The notes under the pieces were generated by a model. The model did not search any database. It worked only from the letters and a program-made list of their open reading frames with translations, and was not told the origin of the DNA. 64,000 bases of DNA from Prevotella sp. (GTDB taxonomy: Bacteria; Bacteroidota; Bacteroidia; Bacteroidales; Bacteroidaceae). The translations under genes were made by a program, and so were the position numbers. Where the stretch lies: assembly GCA_016291005.1 (NCBI GenBank), contig JAEEVT010000001.1:1-64000 (forward strand). The letters run 5' to 3'. Within the stretch, counting starts at the first letter, position 1, and each line of letters opens with the position of its first letter. Below, piece after piece: positions 24,870 through 35,786 of this stretch.

Positions 24870-26762
24870 ATGAAGAAGTGGACTATCGACGACTCTAAGG
24901 AGCTCTACAACATCAACGGCTGGGGCACCAGCTACTTCGGCATTAACGACGAAGGTAACGTCTATGTGACCCCCTGCAAGGACGGAACGCAGATAGACCT
25001 GCGTGAGGTGATGGACGAACTGTCGCTGCGCGACGTGCAGTCGCCAGTGCTGCTGCGCTTCCCCGACATTCTGGACAACCGCATCGAAAAGACGTGGAGT
25101 TGTTTCAAGAAGGCTGCCGAGGAGTATGAGTACAAGGGCGAGAACTATGTTGTCTTCCCCATCAAGGTCAACCAGATGCAGCCCGTCGTCGAGGAGATTA
25201 TCTCGCACGGACGTAAGTTCAACTTGGGCATCGAGGCTGGTTCGAAGCCGGAACTGCACGCCGTCATCGCCGTACAGTGCCAGAGCGACAGCATCATCAT
25301 CTGTAATGGCTATAAGGACCAGAGCTACATTGAGCTGGCCCTGCTGGCACAGAAGATGGGCAAGCGCATCTTCATCGTGGTGGAGAAGCTGAACGAGTTG
25401 GAGATTATCGCCCGCGAAGCCAAGAAGATTGGTGTGCGACCCAATATAGGCATCCGCATCAAGCTGGCCTCCAGTGGTGCCGGCAAGTGGGAAGAGAGTG
25501 GGGGAGACGCCTCGAAGTTCGGTCTGACAAGTGCCGAACTGTTGGAAGCCCTGGAATTATTGGATAAAAAGGACATGCGCGACTGTCTGCGACTCATCCA
25601 CTTCCATATCGGCAGCCAGATCACGAAGATACGCCGCATACAGACCGCCCTCCGCGAGGCCTCACAGTTCTATGTGCAGCTTCACAAGATGGGCTATAAC
25701 GTCGACTTCGTTGACTGCGGTGGTGGACTGGGTGTCGACTACGACGGCACACGGTCGCCCTCATCGGAGAGTTCTGTTAATTACAGCATCCAGGAGTATG
25801 TCAACGACTGTATATATACCTTTGTCGATGCTGCCAACCGCAACGACATCCCCCATCCCAACCTGATTACTGAGAGCGGCCGTTCGTTGGCAGCCCACCA
25901 TTCCGTACTGGTTATCGACGTGTTGGAGACGGCCTCGCTGCCCGAGATGCCAGAAGAGTTCGAACCCGACGAGAACAGCCACCAGTTAGTGAAGGACCTC
26001 TATGAGATTTGGGATAACCTCAGCCCGCGTAACGTCTTGGAAGACTGGCACGACGCTGAGCAAATCCGTGAAGAAGTGCTTGACCTCTTTGCCCACGGCA
26101 TTGTAGATTTGAAGACACGCGCTGAGATTGAGGCCATGTACTGGAGTGTCTGTCACGAGATTCATGCCTTGGCCAAGAACCTGAAGCATGTTCCCGAGGA
26201 GCTGATGAATATCGATAAACTGCTGGCCGACAAGTACTTCTGTAATTTCTCGCTGTTCCAGAGCCTGCCCGACTCATGGGCTATTGACCAGATATTCCCC
26301 ATTATGCCCATCCAGCGGCTTAACGAGCGACCCACTCGCAATGCCACCATTCAGGACATCACCTGCGACTCGGACGGTAAGATAGCCAACTTCGCCACCA
26401 ACCGCCACAACTCGCATTCGCTGCCCGTCCATGCCCTGAAGAAAAATGAGAGCTACTATCTGGGCGTGTTCCTCGTGGGAGCTTATCAGGAAATCCTGGG
26501 CGACATGCACAACCTGTTTGGCGACACCACGGCGGTACACATCTCCGTCAAGGATGGCAGCTACCACATCGACCAGGTGTTCGACGGCGAGACGGTGGAA
26601 GAAGTGCTGGAATATGTGCAGTACAACCCCAAGAAGCTGGTGCGCCAGTTGGAAATCTGGGTCGCCAAGAGTGTCAAGCAGGGCAAGATTACCCTCGAAG
26701 AGGGCAAGGAGTTCCTCTCGAACTATCGCTCAGGCCTCTACGGCTACACCTATTTGGAATAG
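24870..26762 (+). CDS. speA: Biosynthetic arginine decarboxylase
   Basis: 630 residues, the usual size of the fold-III PLP enzyme. Seen are the PLP Lys in VVFPIKVNQMQPVV, RLIHFHIGSQI and DCGGGLGVDYDGTRS. The C-terminal part ends AIDQIFPIMPIQRL...ITCDSDGKI, then HALKKNESYYLGVFLVGAYQEILGD. It makes agmatine from arginine for polyamine synthesis. Upstream, a 61-base spacer of AATTCTTAATT-like repeats follows aroK. Confidence 0.95.
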   Translation: MKKWTIDDSKELYNINGWGTSYFGINDEGNVYVTPCKDGTQIDLREVMDELSLRDVQSPVLLRFPDILDNRIEKTWSCFKKAAEEYEYKGENYVVFPIKVNQMQPVVEEIISHGRKFNLGIEAGSKPELHAVIAVQCQSDSIIICNGYKDQSYIELALLAQKMGKRIFIVVEKLNELEIIAREAKKIGVRPNIGIRIKLASSGAGKWEESGGDASKFGLTSAELLEALELLDKKDMRDCLRLIHFHIGSQITKIRRIQTALREASQFYVQLHKMGYNVDFVDCGGGLGVDYDGTRSPSSESSVNYSIQEYVNDCIYTFVDAANRNDIPHPNLITESGRSLAAHHSVLVIDVLETASLPEMPEEFEPDENSHQLVKDLYEIWDNLSPRNVLEDWHDAEQIREEVLDLFAHGIVDLKTRAEIEAMYWSVCHEIHALAKNLKHVPEELMNIDKLLADKYFCNFSLFQSLPDSWAIDQIFPIMPIQRLNERPTRNATIQDITCDSDGKIANFATNRHNSHSLPVHALKKNESYYLGVFLVGAYQEILGDMHNLFGDTTAVHISVKDGSYHIDQVFDGETVEEVLEYVQYNPKKLVRQLEIWVAKSVKQGKITLEEGKEFLSNYRSGLYGYTYLE

Positions 26763-26835
26763 TGGATCCACGGGGTACAGACCTTACCTTTTTAGAAAGC
26801 AAAAAGCTAAAAATCATAACTTAAAACAAACGTCT

Positions 26836-27876
26836 ATGAAAAAGCAATTTATCTTGATTGTTGCATTGTTCCTGATGGCGGGAATAAATGCTGGCGCTGC
26901 CGTTATCGACAGCATTTACTACAACCTGACCCATGTCTATGAGGCTGAGGTGGCACGTGACTCGACCAACACCTTTAGCTATTCGGGCGATATCGTCATC
27001 CCTGACACCGTATATTATAAAGGTGTCGCCTATCGTGTGGTGACGGTGGGCAATTCGGCCTTTGCTGGTTGTGAGAAGCTGAACAGTGTCACATTGCCCC
27101 CGTCGGTGCAAAGCATCAACAATGCTGCATTCTCAAAATGTACACATCTGTCGCGGGTGACGATGGGTGACAACATCACAGCCATCGGCGACAATGCCTT
27201 TGCCGGCTGTACCCTGCTGATGGGATTGAAGCTGCCTGCCTCGCTGAAGAAGATTGGTTATCGCGCCTTTGCCGACTGTGCCAGCCTGACGGTGCTGACT
27301 ATCCCCGATGGCGTCACCAGCATCGGACAGAGTGCTTTCCGCAAGTGTACTGACCTGAGGAGTGTTACCCTCCCCAAACGGCTGACAATGATAGACAATG
27401 ACATGTTCCGCGAATGCACAGCCCTGGAACAGATAAACATTCCGCAACAGATCACAACGATTAATCCGAATGCTTTCCGCGGTTGCACCAGTCTGAAAAA
27501 CATCTCCTTCGGCAGTAAATTGGTAACGGTCGATGACAATGCCTTCCGCGACTGCGTGGCGCTGACGGCGATAGAACTTTTGGACAATATCAATAAGGTT
27601 GGCGTAGGTGCTTTCCAGGGTTGTAAGAAATTGAAGACCATTACATTAGGTTCAGCCATAGAGAGTCTCTTTGCCAGTGCTTTCGGTGAGTGTACTTCGC
27701 TCACAGATGTCTTTATGCAGTCGGACAACATCCCCAAGACCGACCAAAACTTATTCCTTGGCTCATCCCTGACGAATGCCACGCTGCACTGTCGTCCTGC
27801 CTTGCTGGAAATCTACCAGAAAGCTAAACCTTGGAGCGACTTTAGCAAGCACGTCAGCATAGCTCCTGTGCAGTAA
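26836..27876 (+). CDS. Secreted BspA-type leucine-rich repeat protein
   Basis: 346 residues from the ATG at 26836, which gives a signal peptide (FILIVALFLMAGINAGA). An in-frame open stretch upstream lies inside speA and is not coding. The body has about ten LRR_5 (BspA/TpLRR) repeats of the form SIGQSAFRKCTDLRSVTLP. Such repeats mediate adhesion or protein binding at the cell surface. No sorting tail is seen; the end is KHVSIAPVQ. A terminator follows. Confidence 0.85.
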   Translation: MKKQFILIVALFLMAGINAGAAVIDSIYYNLTHVYEAEVARDSTNTFSYSGDIVIPDTVYYKGVAYRVVTVGNSAFAGCEKLNSVTLPPSVQSINNAAFSKCTHLSRVTMGDNITAIGDNAFAGCTLLMGLKLPASLKKIGYRAFADCASLTVLTIPDGVTSIGQSAFRKCTDLRSVTLPKRLTMIDNDMFRECTALEQINIPQQITTINPNAFRGCTSLKNISFGSKLVTVDDNAFRDCVALTAIELLDNINKVGVGAFQGCKKLKTITLGSAIESLFASAFGECTSLTDVFMQSDNIPKTDQNLFLGSSLTNATLHCRPALLEIYQKAKPWSDFSKHVSIAPVQ

Positions 27877-27926
27877 AACGTGGTAAAACCGCCCCTGAAA
27901 ATCAATAAGTTCATAGGAAAATAAAA

Positions 27927-27963
27927 AAAATGCCATTCGATTTTGTCGGATGGTATTTTTTTC
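27927..27963 (+). terminator. Terminator after the LRR gene, overlapping the next promoter
   Basis: TGCCATTCGA and TCGGATGGTA form a stem followed by TTTTTTT. The loop carries the TTTG (27942-27945) that could be the -33 element for the box at 27965. Confidence 0.65.
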
Positions 27964-27964
27964 G

Positions 27965-27972
27965 TATATTTG
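27965..27972 (+). promoter_or_regulatory. -7 box of the DUF3828 lipoprotein gene
   Basis: TATATTTG followed by C, with TTTG 19 bases upstream, 43 bases before the ATG at 28015. Confidence 0.6.
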
Positions 27973-28014
27973 CCCCCGATTTCAGAAATGTAGTTAACGA
28001 GTCCATTAAAGATC

Positions 28015-28620
28015 ATGAAGTTTTTTAAGTATTTAGTATTTACAGCCTTATTGTTTTTCCTGCCATTTCTGATGACTGGATGCAACCAAAGTAACAAGAT
28101 GTCAGATATCACTTTGTCTGTCGTTTCACAAGATACAACGACCCAGAACCTTCAGAATTCAGAGGTTCGCTTGATGGTGGAGAAAGGTATCGTCTTGGAA
28201 CGCGTAAGGGATATTTTCCGTGTAGTCAGGGAAAACGAGCTGTGTCAAGGTATTGATGTCAACAACGAACTGCTTGACAGGGCATATTGCTCCAAGTCTT
28301 GGAACAAGTTGCTGATGGCAGTCCGCCGCAAAGAGTATAATTCATGCACGCTGTTCTTCGAGGTCAACTATTGGGCTATGACCCATTACCCTGTATTCGT
28401 CACGTTTGACGATTTTGAAGTAACCCGTGTTACCATCAGTGATGATAGGAAGACAGCCTCCGTAGATTATGTGACCTATGAACTGGACGCCTATAATCCA
28501 GCTCGCATTGACCTGATTTTTGAAGACGGTCGTTGGGTCATTGACAATTTCTACGACATGAGAAACATGCTCAACGTCCGCCAAAGCATGAGGGATTACT
28601 TGCGAAACGACTTTATCTAA
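28015..28620 (+). CDS. DUF3828-like lipoprotein
   Basis: 201 residues. The signal peptide ends FLMTGC, a lipobox. The mature part has DRAYCSKSWNKLLMAVRRKE, FFEVNYWAMTHYPVFVTFDDFEV, KTASVDYVTYELDAYNPARIDLIFEDGRWVIDNF and a final MRDYLRNDFI. This follows the DUF3828 pattern (SnoaL-like alpha+beta fold) of Bacteroides and Prevotella lipoproteins. The function is unknown. It is monocistronic, with a promoter in the preceding terminator region. Confidence 0.65.
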   Translation: MKFFKYLVFTALLFFLPFLMTGCNQSNKMSDITLSVVSQDTTTQNLQNSEVRLMVEKGIVLERVRDIFRVVRENELCQGIDVNNELLDRAYCSKSWNKLLMAVRRKEYNSCTLFFEVNYWAMTHYPVFVTFDDFEVTRVTISDDRKTASVDYVTYELDAYNPARIDLIFEDGRWVIDNFYDMRNMLNVRQSMRDYLRNDFI

Positions 28621-28650
28621 GATGTGACTTTTTAGTATTCCATAGAAAAA

Positions 28651-28683
28651 ACTCCCTGAGTGTCATCATGATACTCAGGGAGT
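28651..28683. terminator. Bidirectional terminator between convergent genes
   Basis: ACTCCCTGAGT and ACTCAGGGAGT form a near-perfect stem. On the minus strand six T follow, fitting termination of the esterase gene. On the plus strand a weaker T-rich stretch follows. Confidence 0.75.
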
Positions 28684-28705
28684 AATTCTTTTGTCCTATT
28701 TAGTG

Positions 28706-30688
<1,983 letters not shown>

Positions 30689-30788
30689 TTATTAACACTA
30701 GTGTCCACTAAAAATTGCGGAGATGTTTGTAAGTTATTTAAATATAGAGTTTTAGGGCGAACAATTGACGGTGACGATTTGAATTGAC

Positions 30789-30796
30789 TACCTTTG
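30789..30796 (+). promoter_or_regulatory. Transposase promoter inside the IS
   Basis: TTG (30765-30767), 21 bases, then TACCTTTG followed by C, 27 bases before the ATG at 30823. It rules out the in-frame start at 30784. Confidence 0.65.
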
Positions 30797-30822
30797 CAAC
30801 CCAAAAGCAAATCAGTCATTCG

Positions 30823-31980
30823 ATGAACACCGGAAAATATATATTCGCCCAGCTCATAGAGTTCTTGCCGCAGAGAATCTTTGATAGAATTGTAATGAAA
30901 TACGAAGGGAATAAATACGTGAAGCATTTCACTTGCTGGAACCAGTTGCTCGTCATGATGTTCGGGCAACTGAGCAATCGTGATAGCCTTCGTGACCTTA
31001 CAAGTACCATATCTGCGCATTCCAACAAAGTTTATCATCTTGGCTTTGGCAAGAACGTGACGAGAAGCAATCTCGCAAAGGTCAACGAGAGACGCGAACC
31101 TCGCATCTTCGAAGAGTTTGCCTACCATATGATAGACATTGCGAGAAAGAAGAGAATCGACAAGGACTTTGAGATAGACGGGAAGGTTTTTGCCTTCGAC
31201 TCTACCACCATCGACCTTTGCCTGAGCGTCTTCTGGTGGGCAAAGTTCCGTCGTGCAAAAGCGGGCATCAAGATGCATACGCTCTATGAGATTGAGACGG
31301 ATATTCCTGCCTTCATCCACATCACCGAAGCGAAGGTGCATGACCAACGCGCGATGGACGTAATCCCTTATGAACAGGGGGCTTACTACGTGTTTGACCG
31401 AGGATACTTTGACCTGAAGAGGCTCTATCATATCAATGAGATTGAAGCCTATTTTGTAATAAGGCAGAGAGGTCATCTTCAATATGAGGTCGTTAGCGAA
31501 AGTGACACCATGCATAATGCTGATGGTGTACTCTCTGACCTGGTTATAAGACTTACGAATTATTCTACCAAACAGAAATATCCTGCCGTTCTTCGTCGCA
31601 TCACATACTATGCGGTCGACAAGAACAAAACATTTGTCTACCTGACCAACAATATGGAGATACCAGCTACGCAGGTCGCTCTTCTCTACAAATATCGTTG
31701 GCGCGTAGAACTCTTCTTTAAGTGGATCAAGCAGCATCTCAAGATCAAATCCTTTTGGGGTACGACAGAGACTGCTGTCAGGATCCAGATATACTCTGCC
31801 ATCACTGCCTACTGCATGGTGGCTATCGTTGAGCATGACCTCAAACTGCACAGGAGCACCTACGAAGTGTTGAGAATTTTGAGTGCTTCGTTGTTGGATA
31901 AGACTCCTATCAAGGAACTCTTTACCAAGGGACCTGAGTATGTTTCTGATGATGGCCAATTGACTCTTAATTTTATTTAG
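30823..31980 (+). CDS. IS4-family DDE transposase
   Basis: 385 residues from the ATG at 30823. The N-terminal DUF4372-like region (FLPQRIFDRIVMKYEGNKYVK) is typical of this Bacteroidota group. The catalytic triad is seen as FAFDSTTIDL, YYVFDRGYFDL and the IS4 signature YRWRVELFFKWIKQHLKIK, with the Glu. The ORF is uninterrupted. Its stop is TAG inside the right inverted repeat. Confidence 0.93.
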   Translation: MNTGKYIFAQLIEFLPQRIFDRIVMKYEGNKYVKHFTCWNQLLVMMFGQLSNRDSLRDLTSTISAHSNKVYHLGFGKNVTRSNLAKVNERREPRIFEEFAYHMIDIARKKRIDKDFEIDGKVFAFDSTTIDLCLSVFWWAKFRRAKAGIKMHTLYEIETDIPAFIHITEAKVHDQRAMDVIPYEQGAYYVFDRGYFDLKRLYHINEIEAYFVIRQRGHLQYEVVSESDTMHNADGVLSDLVIRLTNYSTKQKYPAVLRRITYYAVDKNKTFVYLTNNMEIPATQVALLYKYRWRVELFFKWIKQHLKIKSFWGTTETAVRIQIYSAITAYCMVAIVEHDLKLHRSTYEVLRILSASLLDKTPIKELFTKGPEYVSDDGQLTLNFI

Positions 31981-32018
31981 TGGACACTAATGATTTATTA
32001 ATAATGTGAAACTGATTG

Positions 32019-32026
32019 CAAAGATA
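32019..32026 (-). promoter_or_regulatory. Original promoter of the esterase gene, now behind the IS
   Basis: On the minus strand TTG (32047-32049), 20 bases, TATCTTTG followed by C. Without the IS and one target copy, this box would lie about 40 bases before the esterase ATG, a normal leader. The IS now adds about 1.3 kb between them. Confidence 0.6.
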
Positions 32027-32165
32027 AACAAAAAACACGTACCCTCCAACTGTTTGGACTGTAATATTGTAACAAATTGCCTTTTGTCTAGTCATTTTGT
32101 CTCTTGCCGATACGGAAAGAAAAGTTTGTGTTACACAAATTAAATGCTCTTTAACAAATAATATA

Positions 32166-32280
32166 TATCTTTGCAAACGAAAAATAATCGCTTTATTTTG
32201 GGTTAAACTTATAATAGTTACTAAAAGTTAGTAGTTTTGGTATGTATTCATGAAGGGGGCCGACGTGAGTTTCCCCCCTT
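32166..32280 (+). promoter_or_regulatory. Promoter-like box followed by a GC-rich hairpin upstream of the PUL
   Basis: TATCTTTG followed by C at 32166-32173 points toward susC. About 80 bases later AAGGGGG (32253) and CCCCCTT (32274) form a hairpin ending in TTT. This could start and stop a short transcript or act as an attenuator. No ORF of note lies between. The rest of 32002-32569 is AT-rich divergent control DNA in which I see only this and the susC promoter. Confidence 0.4.
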
Positions 32281-32490
32281 TAGAATTAACAATTAAGAAT
32301 TATGGACTAAGAATTTGAATGTAAAATTCTAAAAATTATATAATGGCAACAAGAATCAGAATTTTTCAAACAGGCCCACGTGCTCCTATATATATTAAAT
32401 AGGTTCGCGCGAAAGTGATAATCATTAAAGAATGTTACAAAGGGTAAAAACCGTATTACATTCCATAAAAGATGTTTGCAAGAATAAGTG

Positions 32491-32498
32491 TAACTTTG
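32491..32498 (+). promoter_or_regulatory. -7 box of the susC-susD operon
   Basis: TAACTTTG followed by CA, 72 bases before the susC ATG. Confidence 0.65.
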
Positions 32499-32569
32499 CA
32501 CCGTCTTTTTACGTGATCTAACTAACAAGAAAAAAATAAATGTAAAACTATGAATCAATATCTGTCAAA

Positions 32570-35500
32570 ATGAAGAATCTAAAGCAATTGATTAGACAGA
32601 CTATTCCAACCATCCTGATGCTGATGGCATTCTGCACAACCATGCAGGCCCAGAACGGCGTCACGGTAACTGGTACAGTCACAGACAGTGCCGCGGATCC
32701 TCTGATTGGAGCTTCGGTAGTTGTAAAGGGAAACACTTCCCTGGGTACGGTGACTGACTTCGATGGTAACTTCCAGCTGAAGGTGCCGTCGGAATCGTCA
32801 GTACTTGTGATTTCCTACGTTGGTATGACCACGAAGGAATTCAAGATCGGCAAGCAGCGCAACTTCAAGGTGACGCTGCAGGACGACACCCAGCTGGAAG
32901 AAGTCGTGGTAGTAGGTTATGGCCAGCAGAAGAAGGCCTCTGTGGTGGGTGCCATCACGCAGACTACCGGCGAAGTGCTTGAACGTGCAGCAGGTATCGG
33001 TAGTGTCGGTGCAGCCCTGACGGGTAACCTCCCCGGTATTGCAACTATCGCCTCTACAGGTCAGCCTGGTGAAGAGGACCCGCGAATCTACATTCGTGGT
33101 GCTGCAGCCTGGAACCAGGACGCTCAGCCACTGATCCTCGTCGATGGCGTCAAGCGTGAGATTAAGTCTGTTGACGTGACGTCTGTCGCAACCATCTCAG
33201 TGTTGAAGGACGCATCTGCCACTGCCGTCTACGGTGTGGAGGGCGCTAATGGTGTTATTCTGATTACCACCAAGCGTGGTCAGGAAGGTAAGGCAAAGAT
33301 TGATGTCGGTTTCAACGCTACGTTGAAGGCTGTGTCAAAGTTGCCTCGTAAGTATGACTCTTACGACGGTTATATGTGGCGCAACCAGGCCATCGAGCAC
33401 GAGCTTGCCATCGGCGGCAACGCTTCTTGGGCATACTACCGTCCGCAGACGTTCATCAACAACTTCCGCAATCAGGACCATACCGTCAAGCCAAACTATA
33501 ATTCAAATGGTGCCTATCTCGGTGACTATAGCCAGGCAGAGCGCTATCCTAACGTAGACTGGCAGGACGAGATGTTTAAGAAAACCGCCCTTTCATATAA
33601 TGCCAACCTCAATATTATGGGTGGTACCAAGTTCGTGAAGTACTTCGTATCTTTCGACTTCCAGAACGAGGGTGATATGACCAAAATTTGGGACAACCGT
33701 CAGGGTTATGAAGGTGGTTATGCTTACAACCGTTTGAATGTCCGTTCAAACCTGGACTTCCAGATTACGAAGACCACCATGTTCAAGGTTAATCTGGCCG
33801 GTTCTACCGCCCAGCAGAAGACCCCACGTTATTATTATGGTAATAATGGTGAGTTCTTCCAGCAGCAGAAATGGGCTGGTGCCTATCGTATGGCTCCTAA
33901 CCTCTTCCCTGTACAGTTCTCCGATGGATCATGGGGTTATTATCCTTTGGTTTCCAACATCGAGAACTCTCCTCAGAGCGTTGCAACGTCAGGTTATGAG
34001 CTGGGTACCATCACCCGTATTTTCACCGACTTCTCGTTAGAGCAGAACCTCGACTTCGTTACGAAGGGTCTTATTGCACGCGGTACCATTTCTTGGGACA
34101 ACCAGTTCAACGAGGGTAGCCGCGGTATTTCCGACCTTCACACCGTAAAGAGAGCTTACATGCTTCCTGAGGACGGTCAGCTGCTTTATGAGAATTCTAT
34201 TTATGAAAAAACTGGTTTCGACTTCTATGAGAGCCGTGACTGGTCGACTGAGGCCGGTAGCGTCAGCTACACCAGCCGTGCAACGGAAATGTCGCTCCAG
34301 CTCTTCTGGGGTCGTCAGCTCGGTGACCACAACGTAACTGCCATGATTAACTGGAAGCGTCGTATCAATGCCGGTAACGCCGACCTCGAGAATCGTCGTG
34401 AGGACTGGGTGTTCCGTACCACATACGACTATAAGAGCCGCTACTTCGCTGAGTTCAACGGTGCTTACAACGGTTCACAGAAGTTCTCGCCAGACAACCG
34501 CTTCGTATTCTTCTGTTCAGGAGCTGCAGGTTGGATGATCTCGGAAGAGAAGTTCATGAAGCCGCTGAAGGACAAGAAGATTATTGATATGTTGAAGCTC
34601 CGTGGTTCTATCGGTGAGATTGGTGACGATAACGCCGGTGCACGCTGGGCTTACCTGACAGACTGGTCAGTCATTGGTCCTTACGCCATCTCTCTCGACG
34701 GTTCTAACAGCCCGTTCACCGGCTACAAGGAGTCTACCATTGCAAACCCAGACCTCCGCTGGGCAACGGTGTTGAAGAAGAATATCGGTATCGACTACGC
34801 ATTCCTCGGTGGTATGTTCGCAGGTAGCTTTGACTGGTTCCGTGACGACCGTTACGACATCTTCATCTCAGGTGCCAACCGTTCAGTGCCTTCATACTTC
34901 GGTGCCGCAACGACTCCTGACGTCAACAAGGGTAAGATGAAGAACTACGGTTTCGAGATTGAGCTTCGCTTCAACAAGGTGTTGAACAACGGAATGCGCT
35001 TCTGGGCTAATACCAACTATACGTACGCGCATAATGTTATTAAGGAGAAAGATGACCCGAAGCTGATTCCGAGCTACCGCAAGGCAGAAGGCTATTCCCA
35101 GGGACAGTACTGGTCATTCATCGACAACGGTTTTATCAAGACTTACGACGAGCTCTATAGTACACCAGAGCGTGAGAAGGACGACAGCCAGGTGCTTATC
35201 GGTGACCACTACATCGTTGACTTCAACGGTGACGGTGTCGTCGACGAGACCAACGACCAGGCTCCTTACGGCTACACTGGTACTCCCGAGCACACTTACA
35301 ATGCCACTATCGGTTGGGAGTGGAAAGGCTGGAGCTGGTTTGCACAGCTCTATGGCGCAACAGGTGTTACACGTGACGTAACGCTGACCTCTTTCCCCGA
35401 AAAGTTGCTTACAGTATATGATACCGGTCAGTGGTGGAATCCTGTTGACGGTAACGGCGAGGTTGTCGTACCTCGTTACACCACCCAGGTTTCCTATAAC

Positions 35501-35749
35501 AACGGTACACAGTTCCTCTTCGACGGTTCTTATTTCCGTCTGAAGAACGTTGAGATTGCCTACACTTGGACGAAGGGCTGGATTAAGAAACTTGGTTTCT
35601 CGAGTCTGAAGCTTTACGTGAACGGTAACAACCTCTTCCTGATTACAAAGATGCCTGACGACCGTGAGAGTAACTACGGCTTCAGTGGTGGCGGCGGTGC
35701 CTACCCGACTGTCAGACGTTATAACTTCGGTATCAAGCTTAACATCTAA
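32570..35749 (+). CDS. SusC/RagA-family TonB-linked outer-membrane receptor (xylan locus, first)
   Basis: 1059 residues with signal peptide (IPTILMLMAFCTTMQAQ). Then follow a carboxypeptidase-regulatory-like domain (VTVTGTVTDSAADPLIGASVVVKGN...), the TonB-box region LEEVVVVGYGQQKKASVVGAI, a plug domain (PLILVDGVKRE...VSVLKDASATAVYGVEGANGVILITTK) and a 22-strand barrel ending RRYNFGIKLNI. It imports oligosaccharides with the SusD lid that follows. The locus order (C-D-C-D, lipoprotein, GH10-like) matches the xusABCDE-xyn10C xylan cluster of Prevotella, making this the XusA equivalent (inference). Confidence 0.93.
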   Translation: MKNLKQLIRQTIPTILMLMAFCTTMQAQNGVTVTGTVTDSAADPLIGASVVVKGNTSLGTVTDFDGNFQLKVPSESSVLVISYVGMTTKEFKIGKQRNFKVTLQDDTQLEEVVVVGYGQQKKASVVGAITQTTGEVLERAAGIGSVGAALTGNLPGIATIASTGQPGEEDPRIYIRGAAAWNQDAQPLILVDGVKREIKSVDVTSVATISVLKDASATAVYGVEGANGVILITTKRGQEGKAKIDVGFNATLKAVSKLPRKYDSYDGYMWRNQAIEHELAIGGNASWAYYRPQTFINNFRNQDHTVKPNYNSNGAYLGDYSQAERYPNVDWQDEMFKKTALSYNANLNIMGGTKFVKYFVSFDFQNEGDMTKIWDNRQGYEGGYAYNRLNVRSNLDFQITKTTMFKVNLAGSTAQQKTPRYYYGNNGEFFQQQKWAGAYRMAPNLFPVQFSDGSWGYYPLVSNIENSPQSVATSGYELGTITRIFTDFSLEQNLDFVTKGLIARGTISWDNQFNEGSRGISDLHTVKRAYMLPEDGQLLYENSIYEKTGFDFYESRDWSTEAGSVSYTSRATEMSLQLFWGRQLGDHNVTAMINWKRRINAGNADLENRREDWVFRTTYDYKSRYFAEFNGAYNGSQKFSPDNRFVFFCSGAAGWMISEEKFMKPLKDKKIIDMLKLRGSIGEIGDDNAGARWAYLTDWSVIGPYAISLDGSNSPFTGYKESTIANPDLRWATVLKKNIGIDYAFLGGMFAGSFDWFRDDRYDIFISGANRSVPSYFGAATTPDVNKGKMKNYGFEIELRFNKVLNNGMRFWANTNYTYAHNVIKEKDDPKLIPSYRKAEGYSQGQYWSFIDNGFIKTYDELYSTPEREKDDSQVLIGDHYIVDFNGDGVVDETNDQAPYGYTGTPEHTYNATIGWEWKGWSWFAQLYGATGVTRDVTLTSFPEKLLTVYDTGQWWNPVDGNGEVVVPRYTTQVSYNNGTQFLFDGSYFRLKNVEIAYTWTKGWIKKLGFSSLKLYVNGNNLFLITKMPDDRESNYGFSGGGGAYPTVRRYNFGIKLNI

Positions 35750-35786
35750 AGCTGAAGAATTGAAGAATAGAAAAATAGAAAAAGTT

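Larger units (their letters stand above)
30696..31992 (+). mobile_element. IS4-family insertion sequence, 1297 bp, complete
   Basis: The ends are 17-bp inverted repeats with one mismatch, CACTAGTGTCCACTAAA on the left and its complement ending CTAATG on the right. They are flanked by a perfect 9-bp target duplication ATTTATTAA (30687-30695 and 31993-32001). One transposase ORF fills the element. The intact ends, duplication and ORF point to a recent insertion. Confidence 0.93.
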
